A DNA stretch of 32,616 bases, taken from positions 1 through 32,616 of the forward strand of contig JAGBUB010000033.1 of NCBI GenBank assembly GCA_017631035.1, written 5' to 3'. Below are positions 24,950 to 32,616 of this stretch, piece by piece. The position numbers were made by a program, and so were the translations under genes. The DNA comes from Alistipes sp. GTDB taxonomy: Bacteria > Bacteroidota > Bacteroidia > Bacteroidales > Rikenellaceae. The stretch's first letter is position 1. Each line of letters opens with the position of its first letter. The notes under the pieces are model-generated. The model did not search any database, was not told the origin of the DNA, and was given only the letters and a program-made list of their open reading frames with translations.

Positions 24950-27388
24950 CTACATCTTCCACGACACCACAACGTAGTAAGTTCGTGGGTAAGCATAGGT
25001 CAACATATCATCCTGCGGTGTGTAGATTCGTTGCGTGCCACTGCGGTAATTGCGTATGCGTGAAGACTCATAGCCTCCGTAGACTATATCGTCAGTACCC
25101 AGCAGGTTGCGCACCGACAATGTGAGTGCCAAACGCGAACGACCTATGTCGAACCAACGCGATAGCGATGCATCAATGGTCACCGCATCACCAAGACGCT
25201 GCTGATGCATAAAACGATGGAAAATCTCCTCCGACGATGAGCCCTGAATGGCCACCCTCTCTGTACGACGCACCACCGAAGGCTCAACATAACGTGCTGC
25301 GGCTAGCTGAGCACCGAGCGAAGCCGACCAACCGTTATAGTCGATGTAGGTGAGTTCAGCCGTAGCACTCAACTGCGGTGCTCCGCCAATATAGCAATTG
25401 CCCATAAAGCTCTCTGAACCACTGCTCACCACCCTATTGTCAGTGTCGGCATAGTGCGTAACAATAGGATTTTCGGAAAATATATATCGCCCGGCGGCAG
25501 CTGTCAGCGAGGCACGCAGATAGGATGTAAAACGTATCTCGGAGGCAAACTCCACACCATAACGCAACGCTCCAAGGCGGTCAATGTCGACATCGCAATA
25601 GGTACGTGATAAATCATCATAAAGTCGCATTGTCTGTCGCTGATCACGCACCGATGTGGCATATGCCGTTGCAATCAGGTCCACACGCTGACCAGTATAT
25701 TTATACTCTAGCTCGGCCGCAAGATGCCGCTCCGAAGATGGGTTATCCACCATACGATTATTGTAGAGCGGATTTAGAAACATATTCCTTGCCTCGGGCA
25801 ATCGGTTTGCCACCATAGCATCTACCCGAAGATGATGCTGCACAGAAAAAGTGTAACCCACCGAAGCCTTAAGCAGATAAGGATTAAAGTGCAAGCGCTC
25901 CGAACGCCCCAGCGAGGCCGATAAGGGAAACAACTCCTTCTCGAAATAACCTACACGCTGTATAGATGCACGCCCTACCTGCAAATCGGCAGCAAAAAGC
26001 CAACGCCCCAACGGATACTCTGCCGCCAGGGTTGCCATCAACAAGCGAGTACGCAGGTCGTAATCGTAGGAGAACCTGTCGCCGTGGCCTATGGCCAAAT
26101 TATCGGCAAGCAGATTATTGCGCAGTTGAGCCGAGTAGGTGTCGTCATCCATCAGGTAGTAATCTACATCATCGAGGTGTGTAGAGCCCATCAAATCATC
26201 CATCAGCTTATAGTTGCGAGATGAGTGATACTCTCCCCTAAGGCCATAATGCAGGGTGAGATTTGAACCCACATCGGTCTTGAAATCAAAAACCATCTGG
26301 CCTCGCGCAATACGCTCAACACGATAATCCACAGCATATACAGCGCCATCTGCTGACATTCGATTTTGCTGGTACATATCATCCCAGCGCACCTGTGTAT
26401 AATCGGGATTCTCGACTCTCCACTCATTGGCCACAGCCGAGGCAACATCCACATCGGCATAATAACTCGGCATATAACGATAGTTATCGGGGCGAGGAGT
26501 CATTGCATCGTACCACCCCAGCGATGAGTATCTGCGATGACCATAGTCGCCACCCACAGATATTTGCATACGAGTCGATGAGGTTATGGGTTGTGTATAT
26601 GTAGCCATCACAAAGGGCACGGCATCACGCCTTGTGCGAGAGTTCCTCACTCGCCCTGCCTGATAGCCCCACGAGGGGTTGTAGAGTTTATCACCCGTCA
26701 AAGTAAAAGCCTCCTGGGTAGAAGCCGAGCGCAAACCTCGCTCGCCAACGGTTGAGAGTGCCACCACGGCAAACTGTGCACCCGAGTCGAACGATTTTGC
26801 CAGACGCAGGCCTACGTCCAGCGTATTATTATATACACCCTCTACATACAAATCATCACCACCGCGCGCCGAGGCATAAAACGTCGCACTCCACCCCTTA
26901 CGCATAAGCGCACTTAGCGAGGCTCGCACTCCGCCAAGATAGCCTTTGCCCGAGAAGAATGTGCCTATGTTTATGGCATCAAATGGTACTCCGTCGGTGG
27001 TTGTGAATTCATCTACGCCCGCCATCGCTCCTGCGTGCGTAGGGCAGTGCGATAGGCCTGCATAACTTCGTTCAGCAAGTCCCAAACGACGCAACAGAGA
27101 GCGATTCGATGGCCTCACTTCGATTCCATCGAGCACCACATTACGGGAGGTGTAGTACATTCCGCGACGAGCAAAATCGACATACGAAAAACGATATGCG
27201 GTAATCTCGTCATACAAATCAGTACTCAGGTGCGAGGAGCGATAGAAGAGCAGAGTATCGGTCTCGACAATACGGTCCTGAATCTGCTCAGCATCGAATT
27301 TATACATCCGATAGTCATCTTCAATCTCCTGCGCTGAGGCTGTCACACATCCCATCAAGGCTAATATGAGAATATAAAATAGACGCAT
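24950..27388 (-). CDS. Outer-membrane beta-barrel protein, TonB-receptor-like but without the usual N-terminal domains
   Basis: The product has 812 residues. After the signal peptide (MRLFYILILALMGCVTASAQ) the mature protein goes almost directly into the late part of a plug-like domain (YRFSYVDFARRGMYYTSRNVVLDGIEV, residues about 65-95). It then enters a long barrel with alternating aromatic residues, such as YFEKELFPLSASLGRSERLHFNPYLL. Neither a carboxypeptidase-regulatory domain nor a clear TonB box is seen. It resembles the 800-900-residue barrels often encoded beside DUF5689 lipoproteins. Here that pair lies on the opposite strand across obgE. The C-terminus is SWKM rather than the usual aromatic. 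Transport energised by TonB is doubtful, and the ligand is unknown. Confidence 0.78.
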   Translation of the reverse strand: MRLFYILILALMGCVTASAQEIEDDYRMYKFDAEQIQDRIVETDTLLFYRSSHLSTDLYDEITAYRFSYVDFARRGMYYTSRNVVLDGIEVRPSNRSLLRRLGLAERSYAGLSHCPTHAGAMAGVDEFTTTDGVPFDAINIGTFFSGKGYLGGVRASLSALMRKGWSATFYASARGGDDLYVEGVYNNTLDVGLRLAKSFDSGAQFAVVALSTVGERGLRSASTQEAFTLTGDKLYNPSWGYQAGRVRNSRTRRDAVPFVMATYTQPITSSTRMQISVGGDYGHRRYSSLGWYDAMTPRPDNYRYMPSYYADVDVASAVANEWRVENPDYTQVRWDDMYQQNRMSADGAVYAVDYRVERIARGQMVFDFKTDVGSNLTLHYGLRGEYHSSRNYKLMDDLMGSTHLDDVDYYLMDDDTYSAQLRNNLLADNLAIGHGDRFSYDYDLRTRLLMATLAAEYPLGRWLFAADLQVGRASIQRVGYFEKELFPLSASLGRSERLHFNPYLLKASVGYTFSVQHHLRVDAMVANRLPEARNMFLNPLYNNRMVDNPSSERHLAAELEYKYTGQRVDLIATAYATSVRDQRQTMRLYDDLSRTYCDVDIDRLGALRYGVEFASEIRFTSYLRASLTAAAGRYIFSENPIVTHYADTDNRVVSSGSESFMGNCYIGGAPQLSATAELTYIDYNGWSASLGAQLAAARYVEPSVVRRTERVAIQGSSSEEIFHRFMHQQRLGDAVTIDASLSRWFDIGRSRLALTLSVRNLLGTDDIVYGGYESSRIRNYRSGTQRIYTPQDDMLTYAYPRTYYVVVSWKM

Positions 27389-27395
27389 AGCAATA

Positions 27396-27403
27396 CAAAT
27401 TTA
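27396..27403 (-). promoter_or_regulatory. -7-like box directly before the barrel gene
   Basis: The minus strand reads TAAATTTG, a TAnnTTTG match only seven bases before the ATG at 27388. If active, the mRNA would be nearly leaderless. No -33 element is visible, so this may be chance. Confidence 0.25.
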
Positions 27404-27422
27404 GGAAAAAAGAGGACTCATT

Positions 27423-27454
27423 ATTGTAAATACTGCCCGTATTTTGTATTTTTG
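27423..27454 (+). promoter_or_regulatory. pepD promoter
   Basis: ATTG (27423-27426) is followed after 20 bases by TATTTTTG (27447-27454), a perfect -7 box. This decides the pepD start: an in-frame TTG at 27452 lies inside the -7 box and cannot be used, so the ATG at 27476 is correct. Confidence 0.6.
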
Positions 27455-27475
27455 TTCAAATTTGATTTGCACATT

Positions 27476-28924
27476 ATGCTTATACGAGATTTACAACCGA
27501 AAGCAGTGTGGGAGCAGTTCGACGCTATCACCCGTATTCCCCGCCCCTCAAAGAAGGAGGCGCAGATTATCGATTTCTTGATTAACTTCGCACAGGTCAA
27601 CTCATTGGAGTGGCAGCGTGACGATATTGGCAATGTAGTAATACGCAAAGCTGCAACCGCAGGCTACGAGGATCATCCTACCGTTATTCTGCAGTCGCAT
27701 ATGGATATGGTATGCGAAAAGAATAGTGATGTAACGTTCGACTTCGACCGCGATCCCATCCGCACTGTAGTAGATGGCGACTGGGTACGTGCCGAGGGCA
27801 CTACTCTTGGTGCCGACTGTGGTATAGGTATGGCTGCTGCGATGGCTCTGCTCCTTGACGAGGAGGCCGAGCACGGACCTCTGGAAGCACTCTTCACCGT
27901 TGACGAGGAGACCGGCCTTACAGGCGCATTCAACCTCGGTGAGGGTATGCTTACGGGTAAGTATCTTTTGAACCTCGACTCGGAGGATGAGGGAGAGATA
28001 TTTATCGGCTGCGCAGGAGGCATTGACACCTTGGCTACATACTCGGTAGCCTACGAAAGCGCACCGAAAAACTATACATTCTATCGCATCGATGTATCCG
28101 ACCTTAAGGGAGGCCACTCGGGCGATGATATTAACAAGGGTCGTGCTAACTCAAACAAAATTGTGGCACGCCTGCTACTCATCGCACAGGATGAGTTCGA
28201 GGGTCGTATGAGTTACTTCGACGGTGGCAACCTGCGTAATGCCATCCCACGCGAGGCATATGCCATAGTTGGTGTCCCCTTGCGACTGAAGGATTCGTTT
28301 GAAGCTCGCGCCGCACGTTTCATTGCAGAGGTTAAAGAAGAATTCAGCATCACCGAGCCCGATATGCGCATAGCGCTGAGCGATATGCCTCAGGTGGAGG
28401 ATGTGCTCGATATGGCGTCGCAGTGCAACCTGCTCGGAGCATTGGTGGGCGTACCTAATGGTGTGATTGCAATGTCGGCCGCTATTGAGGGCTTGGTGGA
28501 AACATCAACAAACCTTGCTTCTGTAAAATTTGCCTCACGCGATAGCGTCGTGGTAACAACCTCGCAGCGTTCATCCGTAGAGAGTGCCAAGCACTACGCC
28601 AAGCAGGCCGTAGAGTCGGTATTCCTGCTCTCGGGAGCCGATGTAGTTCACTCGGATGGCTACCCGGGCTGGGCACCCGATCCCAATTCGCATCTACTCA
28701 GATGTGCCGTGGAGTGCTACGAGCGTCTGTTCGACAAGGAGCCCAAGGTAAAGGCTGTACACGCAGGGCTGGAGTGCGGTCTGTTCCTCGAGAAGTATCC
28801 CCACCTGGAGATGATTTCATTTGGTCCTACCCTGCGTGGCGTACACTCGCCCGACGAGCGACTGGAGATTGCTACCGTTGATAAATTCTGGCGCCACCTG
28901 AAGGAGATCGTCAAGAGTCTATAA
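27476..28924 (+). CDS. pepD: Aminoacyl-histidine dipeptidase (cytosol nonspecific dipeptidase, M20 family)
   Basis: The product has 482 residues, the typical PepD length. It cleaves dipeptides such as Xaa-His and uses two zinc ions. The metal and catalytic motifs are SHMDMVCEK (His75, catalytic Asp77), LGADCGIGMA (bridging Asp114), TVDEETGLTGA (catalytic Glu144, metal Glu145), LLNLDSEDEG (Asp168) and RGVHSPDERLE (His457). The usual GADNGIG reads GADCGIG here, with Cys in place of Asn. There is no signal peptide, so it acts in the cytosol. It may be cotranscribed with the downstream lipoprotein gene 85 bases away, since no terminator is visible between them. Confidence 0.95.
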   Translation: MLIRDLQPKAVWEQFDAITRIPRPSKKEAQIIDFLINFAQVNSLEWQRDDIGNVVIRKAATAGYEDHPTVILQSHMDMVCEKNSDVTFDFDRDPIRTVVDGDWVRAEGTTLGADCGIGMAAAMALLLDEEAEHGPLEALFTVDEETGLTGAFNLGEGMLTGKYLLNLDSEDEGEIFIGCAGGIDTLATYSVAYESAPKNYTFYRIDVSDLKGGHSGDDINKGRANSNKIVARLLLIAQDEFEGRMSYFDGGNLRNAIPREAYAIVGVPLRLKDSFEARAARFIAEVKEEFSITEPDMRIALSDMPQVEDVLDMASQCNLLGALVGVPNGVIAMSAAIEGLVETSTNLASVKFASRDSVVVTTSQRSSVESAKHYAKQAVESVFLLSGADVVHSDGYPGWAPDPNSHLLRCAVECYERLFDKEPKVKAVHAGLECGLFLEKYPHLEMISFGPTLRGVHSPDERLEIATVDKFWRHLKEIVKSL

Positions 28925-28957
28925 CATTATTTATTAACCATTTAATACTTAAACATT

Positions 28958-28990
28958 ATGAGAAAAATCACCCCCCCCAACGGACTTTAA
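28958..28990 (+). other. Ten-codon mini-ORF with a run of eight C, out of frame with the next gene
   Basis: ATG at 28958 opens ATGAGAAAAATC, then a run of eight C (28971-28978), and ends at TAA (28988-28990), giving MRKITPPNGL. The upstream sequence looks like a normal AT-rich Bacteroidota leader. With one C fewer the frame would run without stop into the downstream gene at 29010, adding 17 residues before its first Met. It could be a short upstream ORF, a slippage site or a relic start. None is proven. Confidence 0.35.
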
Positions 28991-29009
28991 CGCTAAAAAT
29001 CAGCGAGTT

Positions 29010-30101
29010 ATGAAATCTTTAGCAGGAATCATCCTTTCGCTTATGCTCTTCGTCGGTTGCGCGCCGTCGCAACCATCGGGCACGCTGTTCCTTTGGGGTA
29101 GTGACATTAACCTAAAATTTACGCGCTACGTAGCCGACCTCACGGGGAAGGAGAATCCGCATATTCTCTACCTGCCCACGGCGAGTGGCGACCATCAGGA
29201 CAACATCCAAGTGTGGGAGTCGTTATGCAAGATTGTGGGCATTGAGCCACACATTATGCGTGTATGGATTGATTCGTCAGCCGAGCAAACCTTTGAGGAG
29301 CAGATAGCCGAGGCTGATGCTATTGTAGTTGGAGGAGGTAATACTCTCAATATGTTGGGTATATGGCAGGCGCAGGGCATTGACCGTATGCTCATAGAGG
29401 CAATGCAGCGTGGAGCAATCATCGCCGGCGGCAGTGCAGGCTCTATTGCTTGGTTCGACACAGGTGTGAGTGACTCTCGTCCTGCGGGATTGAGCATTGT
29501 CGAGGGTCTGGGCATATTGTCCCACAGCAACTGCCCCCACTATGGCGACGAGGCCAAACGATCGCTCTACCACCAAATGTTGGAGCAGGGCAAGATCGAG
29601 GGCGGCTACGCTATGGACGACAAGGCGGGCATACTATTCCGTGACGGAGAGGTTGTCGAAGCGGTGACATATAGCCCCGAACATCAAGCGTATTATGTAG
29701 ATGTAGTGCAAGGCAAGGCTACGGCCACACCTATCGAAACACGCCTGCTGCTTGAAGATGGAGCGATTGATGCCAACGCCTACACCGCAAAACCTATTGG
29801 CCGAAGTGTCAAAGATTTGACACAGGCTGATGGCGCAGTGGGCACGTTTGTCACCAAGGCAGGTGCTGATGCCACCACACGCATTGAAACACTACTGACC
29901 TACGGCAAGTTGGCAGCCGTCATTCACGACCAATATATGGATTTGTTTGGCAGTTACGCCATCCGATTCCTATATAACCACAACGGCACTTGGCACTTGC
30001 AGGGCGAGGATTTGGGTGCGACCATCGCAGAGAGCGAGGTTACATTCCGCGAGAAGGCCGCCACAATGCTTCGTCAAGCCGAAGAGAAGTATAAAGAATA
30101 A
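29010..30101 (+). CDS. Lipoprotein of peptidase family S51 (peptidase E / cyanophycinase-like)
   Basis: The product has 363 residues. A lipoprotein signal peptide ends at lipobox FVGC (Cys17), so the protein is exported and lipid-anchored. Most peptidase E enzymes are cytosolic. The S51 core (about 25-235) has IVVGGGNTLNML (105-116) and the nucleophile elbow IIAGGSAGSIAWF with Ser142. His177 in CPHYGD is the likely catalytic His. Family members cut Asp-Xaa dipeptides or the polymer cyanophycin. Residues about 255-363 form an extra C-terminal domain (AAVIHDQYMDLFGSYAIRF and NHNGTWHLQG) that I do not recognise. It is followed after five bases by the next gene, in a three-gene operon. The substrate is not known. 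Confidence 0.8.
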   Translation: MKSLAGIILSLMLFVGCAPSQPSGTLFLWGSDINLKFTRYVADLTGKENPHILYLPTASGDHQDNIQVWESLCKIVGIEPHIMRVWIDSSAEQTFEEQIAEADAIVVGGGNTLNMLGIWQAQGIDRMLIEAMQRGAIIAGGSAGSIAWFDTGVSDSRPAGLSIVEGLGILSHSNCPHYGDEAKRSLYHQMLEQGKIEGGYAMDDKAGILFRDGEVVEAVTYSPEHQAYYVDVVQGKATATPIETRLLLEDGAIDANAYTAKPIGRSVKDLTQADGAVGTFVTKAGADATTRIETLLTYGKLAAVIHDQYMDLFGSYAIRFLYNHNGTWHLQGEDLGATIAESEVTFREKAATMLRQAEEKYKE

Positions 30102-30106
30102 AAAAC

Positions 30107-31633
30107 ATGAGAAGAACCCTTTTAACCGCTATTGCCTTGCTATGGGGTGTGTGCTCAATGGCACAACGTCCCATGGCTGAGCTAAGCCTCGACGATTTAA
30201 CCTTCGTTAGGCAGTCGTTTGTGCGTAATTTCTACACTTCGCACAAGGTGATGAGTCAAATCAATATGGAGGGGACAGATCTCTTCCTGCCCAACTCTGC
30301 AAACCTCATTGTTGAGAGCAAAAATGGCGAGCCCACACTTACTCAGAAAGGTCGTGAGCTCGAAATCGCGAGCGAGCAAGGCTCGGAGTCGGTTATAAGG
30401 GTTGGTGCTTTTCATCCCTACCTCTGCTACGAGGCTGAAATTGGCGATCTCGACGCAAACGACACGGCAGGTATCGCATTCTATCCCAACAACGGTGATG
30501 GCCGCGCTGTATGCATCATCTACCAGGATGGACGAATTGCAGCCGTTGCCAACGGCTCAACGCTGGCAGAGAAGGAGATAGGCAAGCAGACCAAAGTATC
30601 GCTCAGAGTACAATATACTGGCGTAAGGTTTCACGTCTTCAATATTCAGGATAACGGGCAGGCCGATCTGTTATTCAGCGTCGAGAATGATATGCGCTCA
30701 ATAGAGAGCTGCACAACCTACTCTTTTGGTGTCTATACAGCACTGCCAGCCGGTAATAAGGTCACCCTGCACAAGGCACAGAGTCTGCTCACAAGTGGCA
30801 CCGGTCAGGCCGACCCGCAGGTGATTCAGACCACCGATGGCAAGCCCTTGATCCGCGACGGCAGATTGTACATCTGCTTCACGACGCGCGGTTTTGAGCG
30901 TATCTTCGACTCATATCAGGGTGTATATTCGCTCGACTTGGACTCATACGAACTTCGTCTGGAGGGAGCCTTGTTCTTTGGTAAGGGCGACGGCATAATG
31001 TATGGTTTTCACGCAACGAAGGTGGTCTACGATCCCGCAACAGCGGAGTATCTGGTGATGACTACCACACATGAAGACACTCACACCCTTGCTTGGGCAC
31101 GCACAAAGGCCGACCTGCTGCACGGTATGCACTATCTGGAGTGCACGGAGCTGGACTTCCCGCATAGCTACACACGCGGAGCGGGCTTCAATACCGAGGA
31201 TCCCGACTTCTTCTACGATAGCGAGGCAGGCAAGTGGCGCCTGGCATATTGTGCCCTGAAGGATAAGTCATACGTCACATATCTATGTGAGAGCGACACT
31301 TGGAACGGCACATATCGTCAGATAGCCGAGTCGAAGCAGAACAACAATACGGGCATACGCATCACAGAGGTGGGAGGCCATCGCTATGTGCTTAGTGGAG
31401 GCTCGGAGACTACGTTCTACATCTACGACTACCCCACGCTCGAATACAAGGGCACATTCCAGCAGCAATACGCCAACGGCGGTTTCCGTGGCTGGCCGAC
31501 AATCGTACCTTTGCCCTATGGCAACTACGAGCGTTATTTATGGATTACATTCGACCGTGGAGCGCAGACAGGTCGCTACTCGTATGGCACGCTATACTTC
31601 TATTTAGGCGATAAAATGTGGAAAAAAGAGTAA
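30107..31633 (+). CDS. Secreted glycoside-hydrolase-like protein (five-bladed propeller, GH43/GH32-like), function uncertain
   Basis: The product has 508 residues with a signal peptide (MRRTLLTAIALLWGVCSMAQ). Residues about 25-225 look like a concanavalin/LamG-type beta sandwich (YLCYEAEIGDL, AGIAFYPNNGDGRAVCI, SLRVQYTGVRFHV). The part from about 230 on has repeating blade-like units: ICFTTRGFERIFDS, YLVMTTTHEDTHTLAW, DPDFFYDSEAGKWRLAYCAL and GWPTIVPLPYG. These resemble families GH43 and GH32 of clan-F/J type hydrolases, whose sites use acidic residues. The acidic catalytic residues cannot be fixed by eye. It may instead be a carbohydrate-binding or inactive relative. It lies five bases after the S51 lipoprotein gene and four bases before msrC. 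Confidence 0.5.
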   Translation: MRRTLLTAIALLWGVCSMAQRPMAELSLDDLTFVRQSFVRNFYTSHKVMSQINMEGTDLFLPNSANLIVESKNGEPTLTQKGRELEIASEQGSESVIRVGAFHPYLCYEAEIGDLDANDTAGIAFYPNNGDGRAVCIIYQDGRIAAVANGSTLAEKEIGKQTKVSLRVQYTGVRFHVFNIQDNGQADLLFSVENDMRSIESCTTYSFGVYTALPAGNKVTLHKAQSLLTSGTGQADPQVIQTTDGKPLIRDGRLYICFTTRGFERIFDSYQGVYSLDLDSYELRLEGALFFGKGDGIMYGFHATKVVYDPATAEYLVMTTTHEDTHTLAWARTKADLLHGMHYLECTELDFPHSYTRGAGFNTEDPDFFYDSEAGKWRLAYCALKDKSYVTYLCESDTWNGTYRQIAESKQNNNTGIRITEVGGHRYVLSGGSETTFYIYDYPTLEYKGTFQQQYANGGFRGWPTIVPLPYGNYERYLWITFDRGAQTGRYSYGTLYFYLGDKMWKKE

Positions 31634-31637
31634 TATT

Positions 31638-32105
31638 ATGGCAGAGAATCTATTGATTGCCGAGGGTGGCAAGGAGGAGAAATATGCGTTGTTGTACAAG
31701 CAGATAGCCTCGCTTACGGAGGGCGAGAGCGACCAGATAGCCAATATGGCTAACGTAGCAGCAATGATACATGCAACATTCGGTTTTTGGTGGACTGGAT
31801 TCTATCGCGTTATGGGCGAAGTGCTGGTTTTGGGCCCATTTCAAGGCCCGCTGGCGTGCAGTCGCATAAAATATGGCCGAGGAGTATGTGGCACGGCCTG
31901 GAAAGAGCAGACAACGCAGGTTGTACCCGACGTGGAGCTCTTCCCCGGGCATATTGCGTGTAGCAGTCTTTCGCGCAGCGAGATCGTAGTTCCCGTATGG
32001 CATGGCAATGAGATAGTGGCCGTGCTCGATATTGATAGCGAAGAACTTGCCACGTTTGACGAGGTGGACAAAGTGTGGCTTGAAAAAATCGTGGCACTTC
32101 TCTAA
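31638..32105 (+). CDS. msrC: Free methionine-(R)-sulfoxide reductase (GAF domain)
   Basis: The product has 155 residues and is a single GAF domain. It reduces free methionine-(R)-sulfoxide in the cytosol. The conserved motifs are FQGPLACSRI (Cys74), GRGVCGTAW (Cys84) and FPGHIACSSLSRSEIVVPV (Cys108). The spacing of the three cysteines (10 and 24 residues) equals that of E. coli fRMsr (84, 94, 118), where they form the catalytic and resolving set. It is the last gene of the operon with the S51 lipoprotein and the glycoside-hydrolase-like gene, an unusual partner set. Confidence 0.93.
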   Translation: MAENLLIAEGGKEEKYALLYKQIASLTEGESDQIANMANVAAMIHATFGFWWTGFYRVMGEVLVLGPFQGPLACSRIKYGRGVCGTAWKEQTTQVVPDVELFPGHIACSSLSRSEIVVPVWHGNEIVAVLDIDSEELATFDEVDKVWLEKIVALL

Positions 32106-32110
32106 AGTGA

Positions 32111-32138
32111 AGGTAGAACTAAAGTTCTACCTTTTTTT
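32111..32138 (+). terminator. Intrinsic terminator after msrC
   Basis: AGGTAGAAC (32111-32119) pairs with GTTCTACCT (32124-32132) around a small TAAA loop and is followed by a T run to 32138. Confidence 0.9.
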
Positions 32139-32278
32139 ACCCCCTACTCTTGATTGAAATTGTGCTAAAAATAATCGGCAAATAACTTGGTTACTGCGTT
32201 ATATTCGCATCAGACATTACGACGTTCGCACTGCAAAATTACATCCGAAAAGACATATAGTACACTACCATACACAAT

Positions 32279-32311
32279 AAAAAATCCCAACCCTTTCGGG
32301 CTGGGATTTTT
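32279..32311 (-). terminator. Intrinsic terminator after tsf
   Basis: AAAATCCCA (32281-32289) pairs with TGGGATTTT (32302-32310), with CCC/GGG (32291-32293 and 32298-32300) inside and the loop TTTC. On the minus strand it ends in a T run (32284-32279), 20 bases after the tsf stop. Confidence 0.9.
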
Positions 32312-32330
32312 CTTATGATAGTGGGAACTA

Positions 32331-32616
32331 CTATGCCTCCAAAGCGAAACGCTTGTAAGCAACAACAGTAGCCTCCTTATCAGCCTGCTGCAAGAACTCG
32401 CGGATAGAGATCTTCTCGCCAACGAGAGCCTGGTTCAAGAGAGTGTTCTCCTCATAGAACTTACGCATCTTACCCTCAGCGATCTTAGCCAAGATCTCCT
32501 CAGGCTTGTTAGCGTTCCTAGGATCCTGCTTCATCATCTCCAAAGCGATAGCCTTCTCCTTCTCAACTACCTCAGCGGGGCAGTCGTTCTCGTCGATAGA
32601 GATAGGAGCCATTGCA
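32331..32616 (-). CDS. tsf: Elongation factor Ts, C-terminal part (partial, 5' end outside window)
   Basis: Ninety-four codons are present, ending at TAG (32333-32331). The frame stays open to the window edge, so the N-terminal domains lie outside. The visible part is the C-terminal dimerisation region of EF-Ts: AEVVEKEKAIALEMM, NKPEEILAKIAEGKMRKFYEENTLLNQALV and SIREFLQQADKEATVVAYKRFALEA. EF-Ts regenerates EF-Tu-GTP. The ATG at 32610-32612 is internal, since the same frame reads on upstream (Ala before Met). The rest of the gene, and probably rpsB, lie beyond 32616. Confidence 0.92.
   Translation of the reverse strand, partial: AMAPISIDENDCPAEVVEKEKAIALEMMKQDPRNANKPEEILAKIAEGKMRKFYEENTLLNQALVGEKISIREFLQQADKEATVVAYKRFALEA

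Noticed and set aside
27452-27475. Upstream in-frame start for PepD
   Set aside because: It falls inside the -7 box of the pepD promoter, so it would not be transcribed in full.
32234-32241. Minus-strand TAATTTTG box in the intergenic region before tsf's terminator
   Set aside because: It has no -33 element, no downstream gene on that strand and no U-rich terminator for a small RNA.
1-32616. CRISPR arrays, insertion sequences, integrases, tRNA or rRNA genes
   Set aside because: No regular spaced repeats, transposase motifs, cloverleaf structures or rRNA sequences were seen on either strand.

Overview
The window is chromosomal DNA from a member of the Bacteroidota, most likely a gut-type Bacteroidales (Rikenellaceae/Alistipes-like is a guess). 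The signs are two outer-membrane TonB-receptor-type barrels, DUF5689 lipoproteins, a DUF5606 protein, a membrane-bound LytTR regulator, -7 boxes of the form TAnnTTTG, AT-rich leaders with little Shine-Dalgarno sequence, and compact operons closed by strong intrinsic terminators. No rRNA, tRNA, CRISPR array, insertion sequence or prophage gene was seen.

Layout. 1-460 (-): start of a DedA/VTT membrane protein, cut by the window edge. 591-3710 (+): a large Oar/SusC-like TonB-dependent receptor with two hairpins in its leader. 3772-11200 (+): pyrimidine operon 1, a promoter, a 41-codon leader ORF and an intrinsic terminator (a probable attenuator), then pyrC-carA-carB-pyrK-pyrD. 11297-12220 (-): membrane LytTR regulator, divergent from fabH-fabF-fabG (12442-15432, +). 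15584-19506 (+): pyrimidine operon 2, pyrF, a glutaredoxin-like gene, pyrE, pyrB and purT. 19558-20626 (-): ECF sigma factor followed by a membrane protein. 20764-22137 (-): MscS channel and DUF5606 protein. 22277-23819 (+): two overlapping DUF5689 lipoproteins. 23874-27388 (-): obgE, and an outer-membrane barrel lacking the usual N-terminal domains. 27476-32105 (+): pepD, then a lipoprotein of peptidase family S51, a secreted glycoside-hydrolase-like protein and a free-methionine-(R)-sulfoxide reductase. 32331-32616 (-): C-terminal end of EF-Ts.

The two pyr operons together encode every step from bicarbonate to UMP: CarAB, PyrB, PyrC, PyrD/PyrK, PyrE and PyrF. Three features make this pathway unusual. 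The glutaminase subunit CarA has Ser in place of the catalytic Cys, which predicts use of free ammonia or altered glutamine chemistry. PyrB carries at its C-terminus a four-cysteine module resembling the zinc domain of PyrI, without the PyrI nucleotide-binding domain, and no pyrI follows. Operon 1 starts with a leader ORF, a U-rich stretch and a terminator, arranged like the UTP-sensitive attenuator of enterobacterial pyrBI. Together they suggest that pyrimidine control has moved from allosteric feedback on aspartate transcarbamoylase to transcription attenuation. That is an inference. The residues and hairpins are read directly from the sequence.

All intergenic stretches are under 300 bases and their contents are given in the feature list. 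Within 32139-32278 (between the msrC and tsf terminators) nothing convincing was seen.
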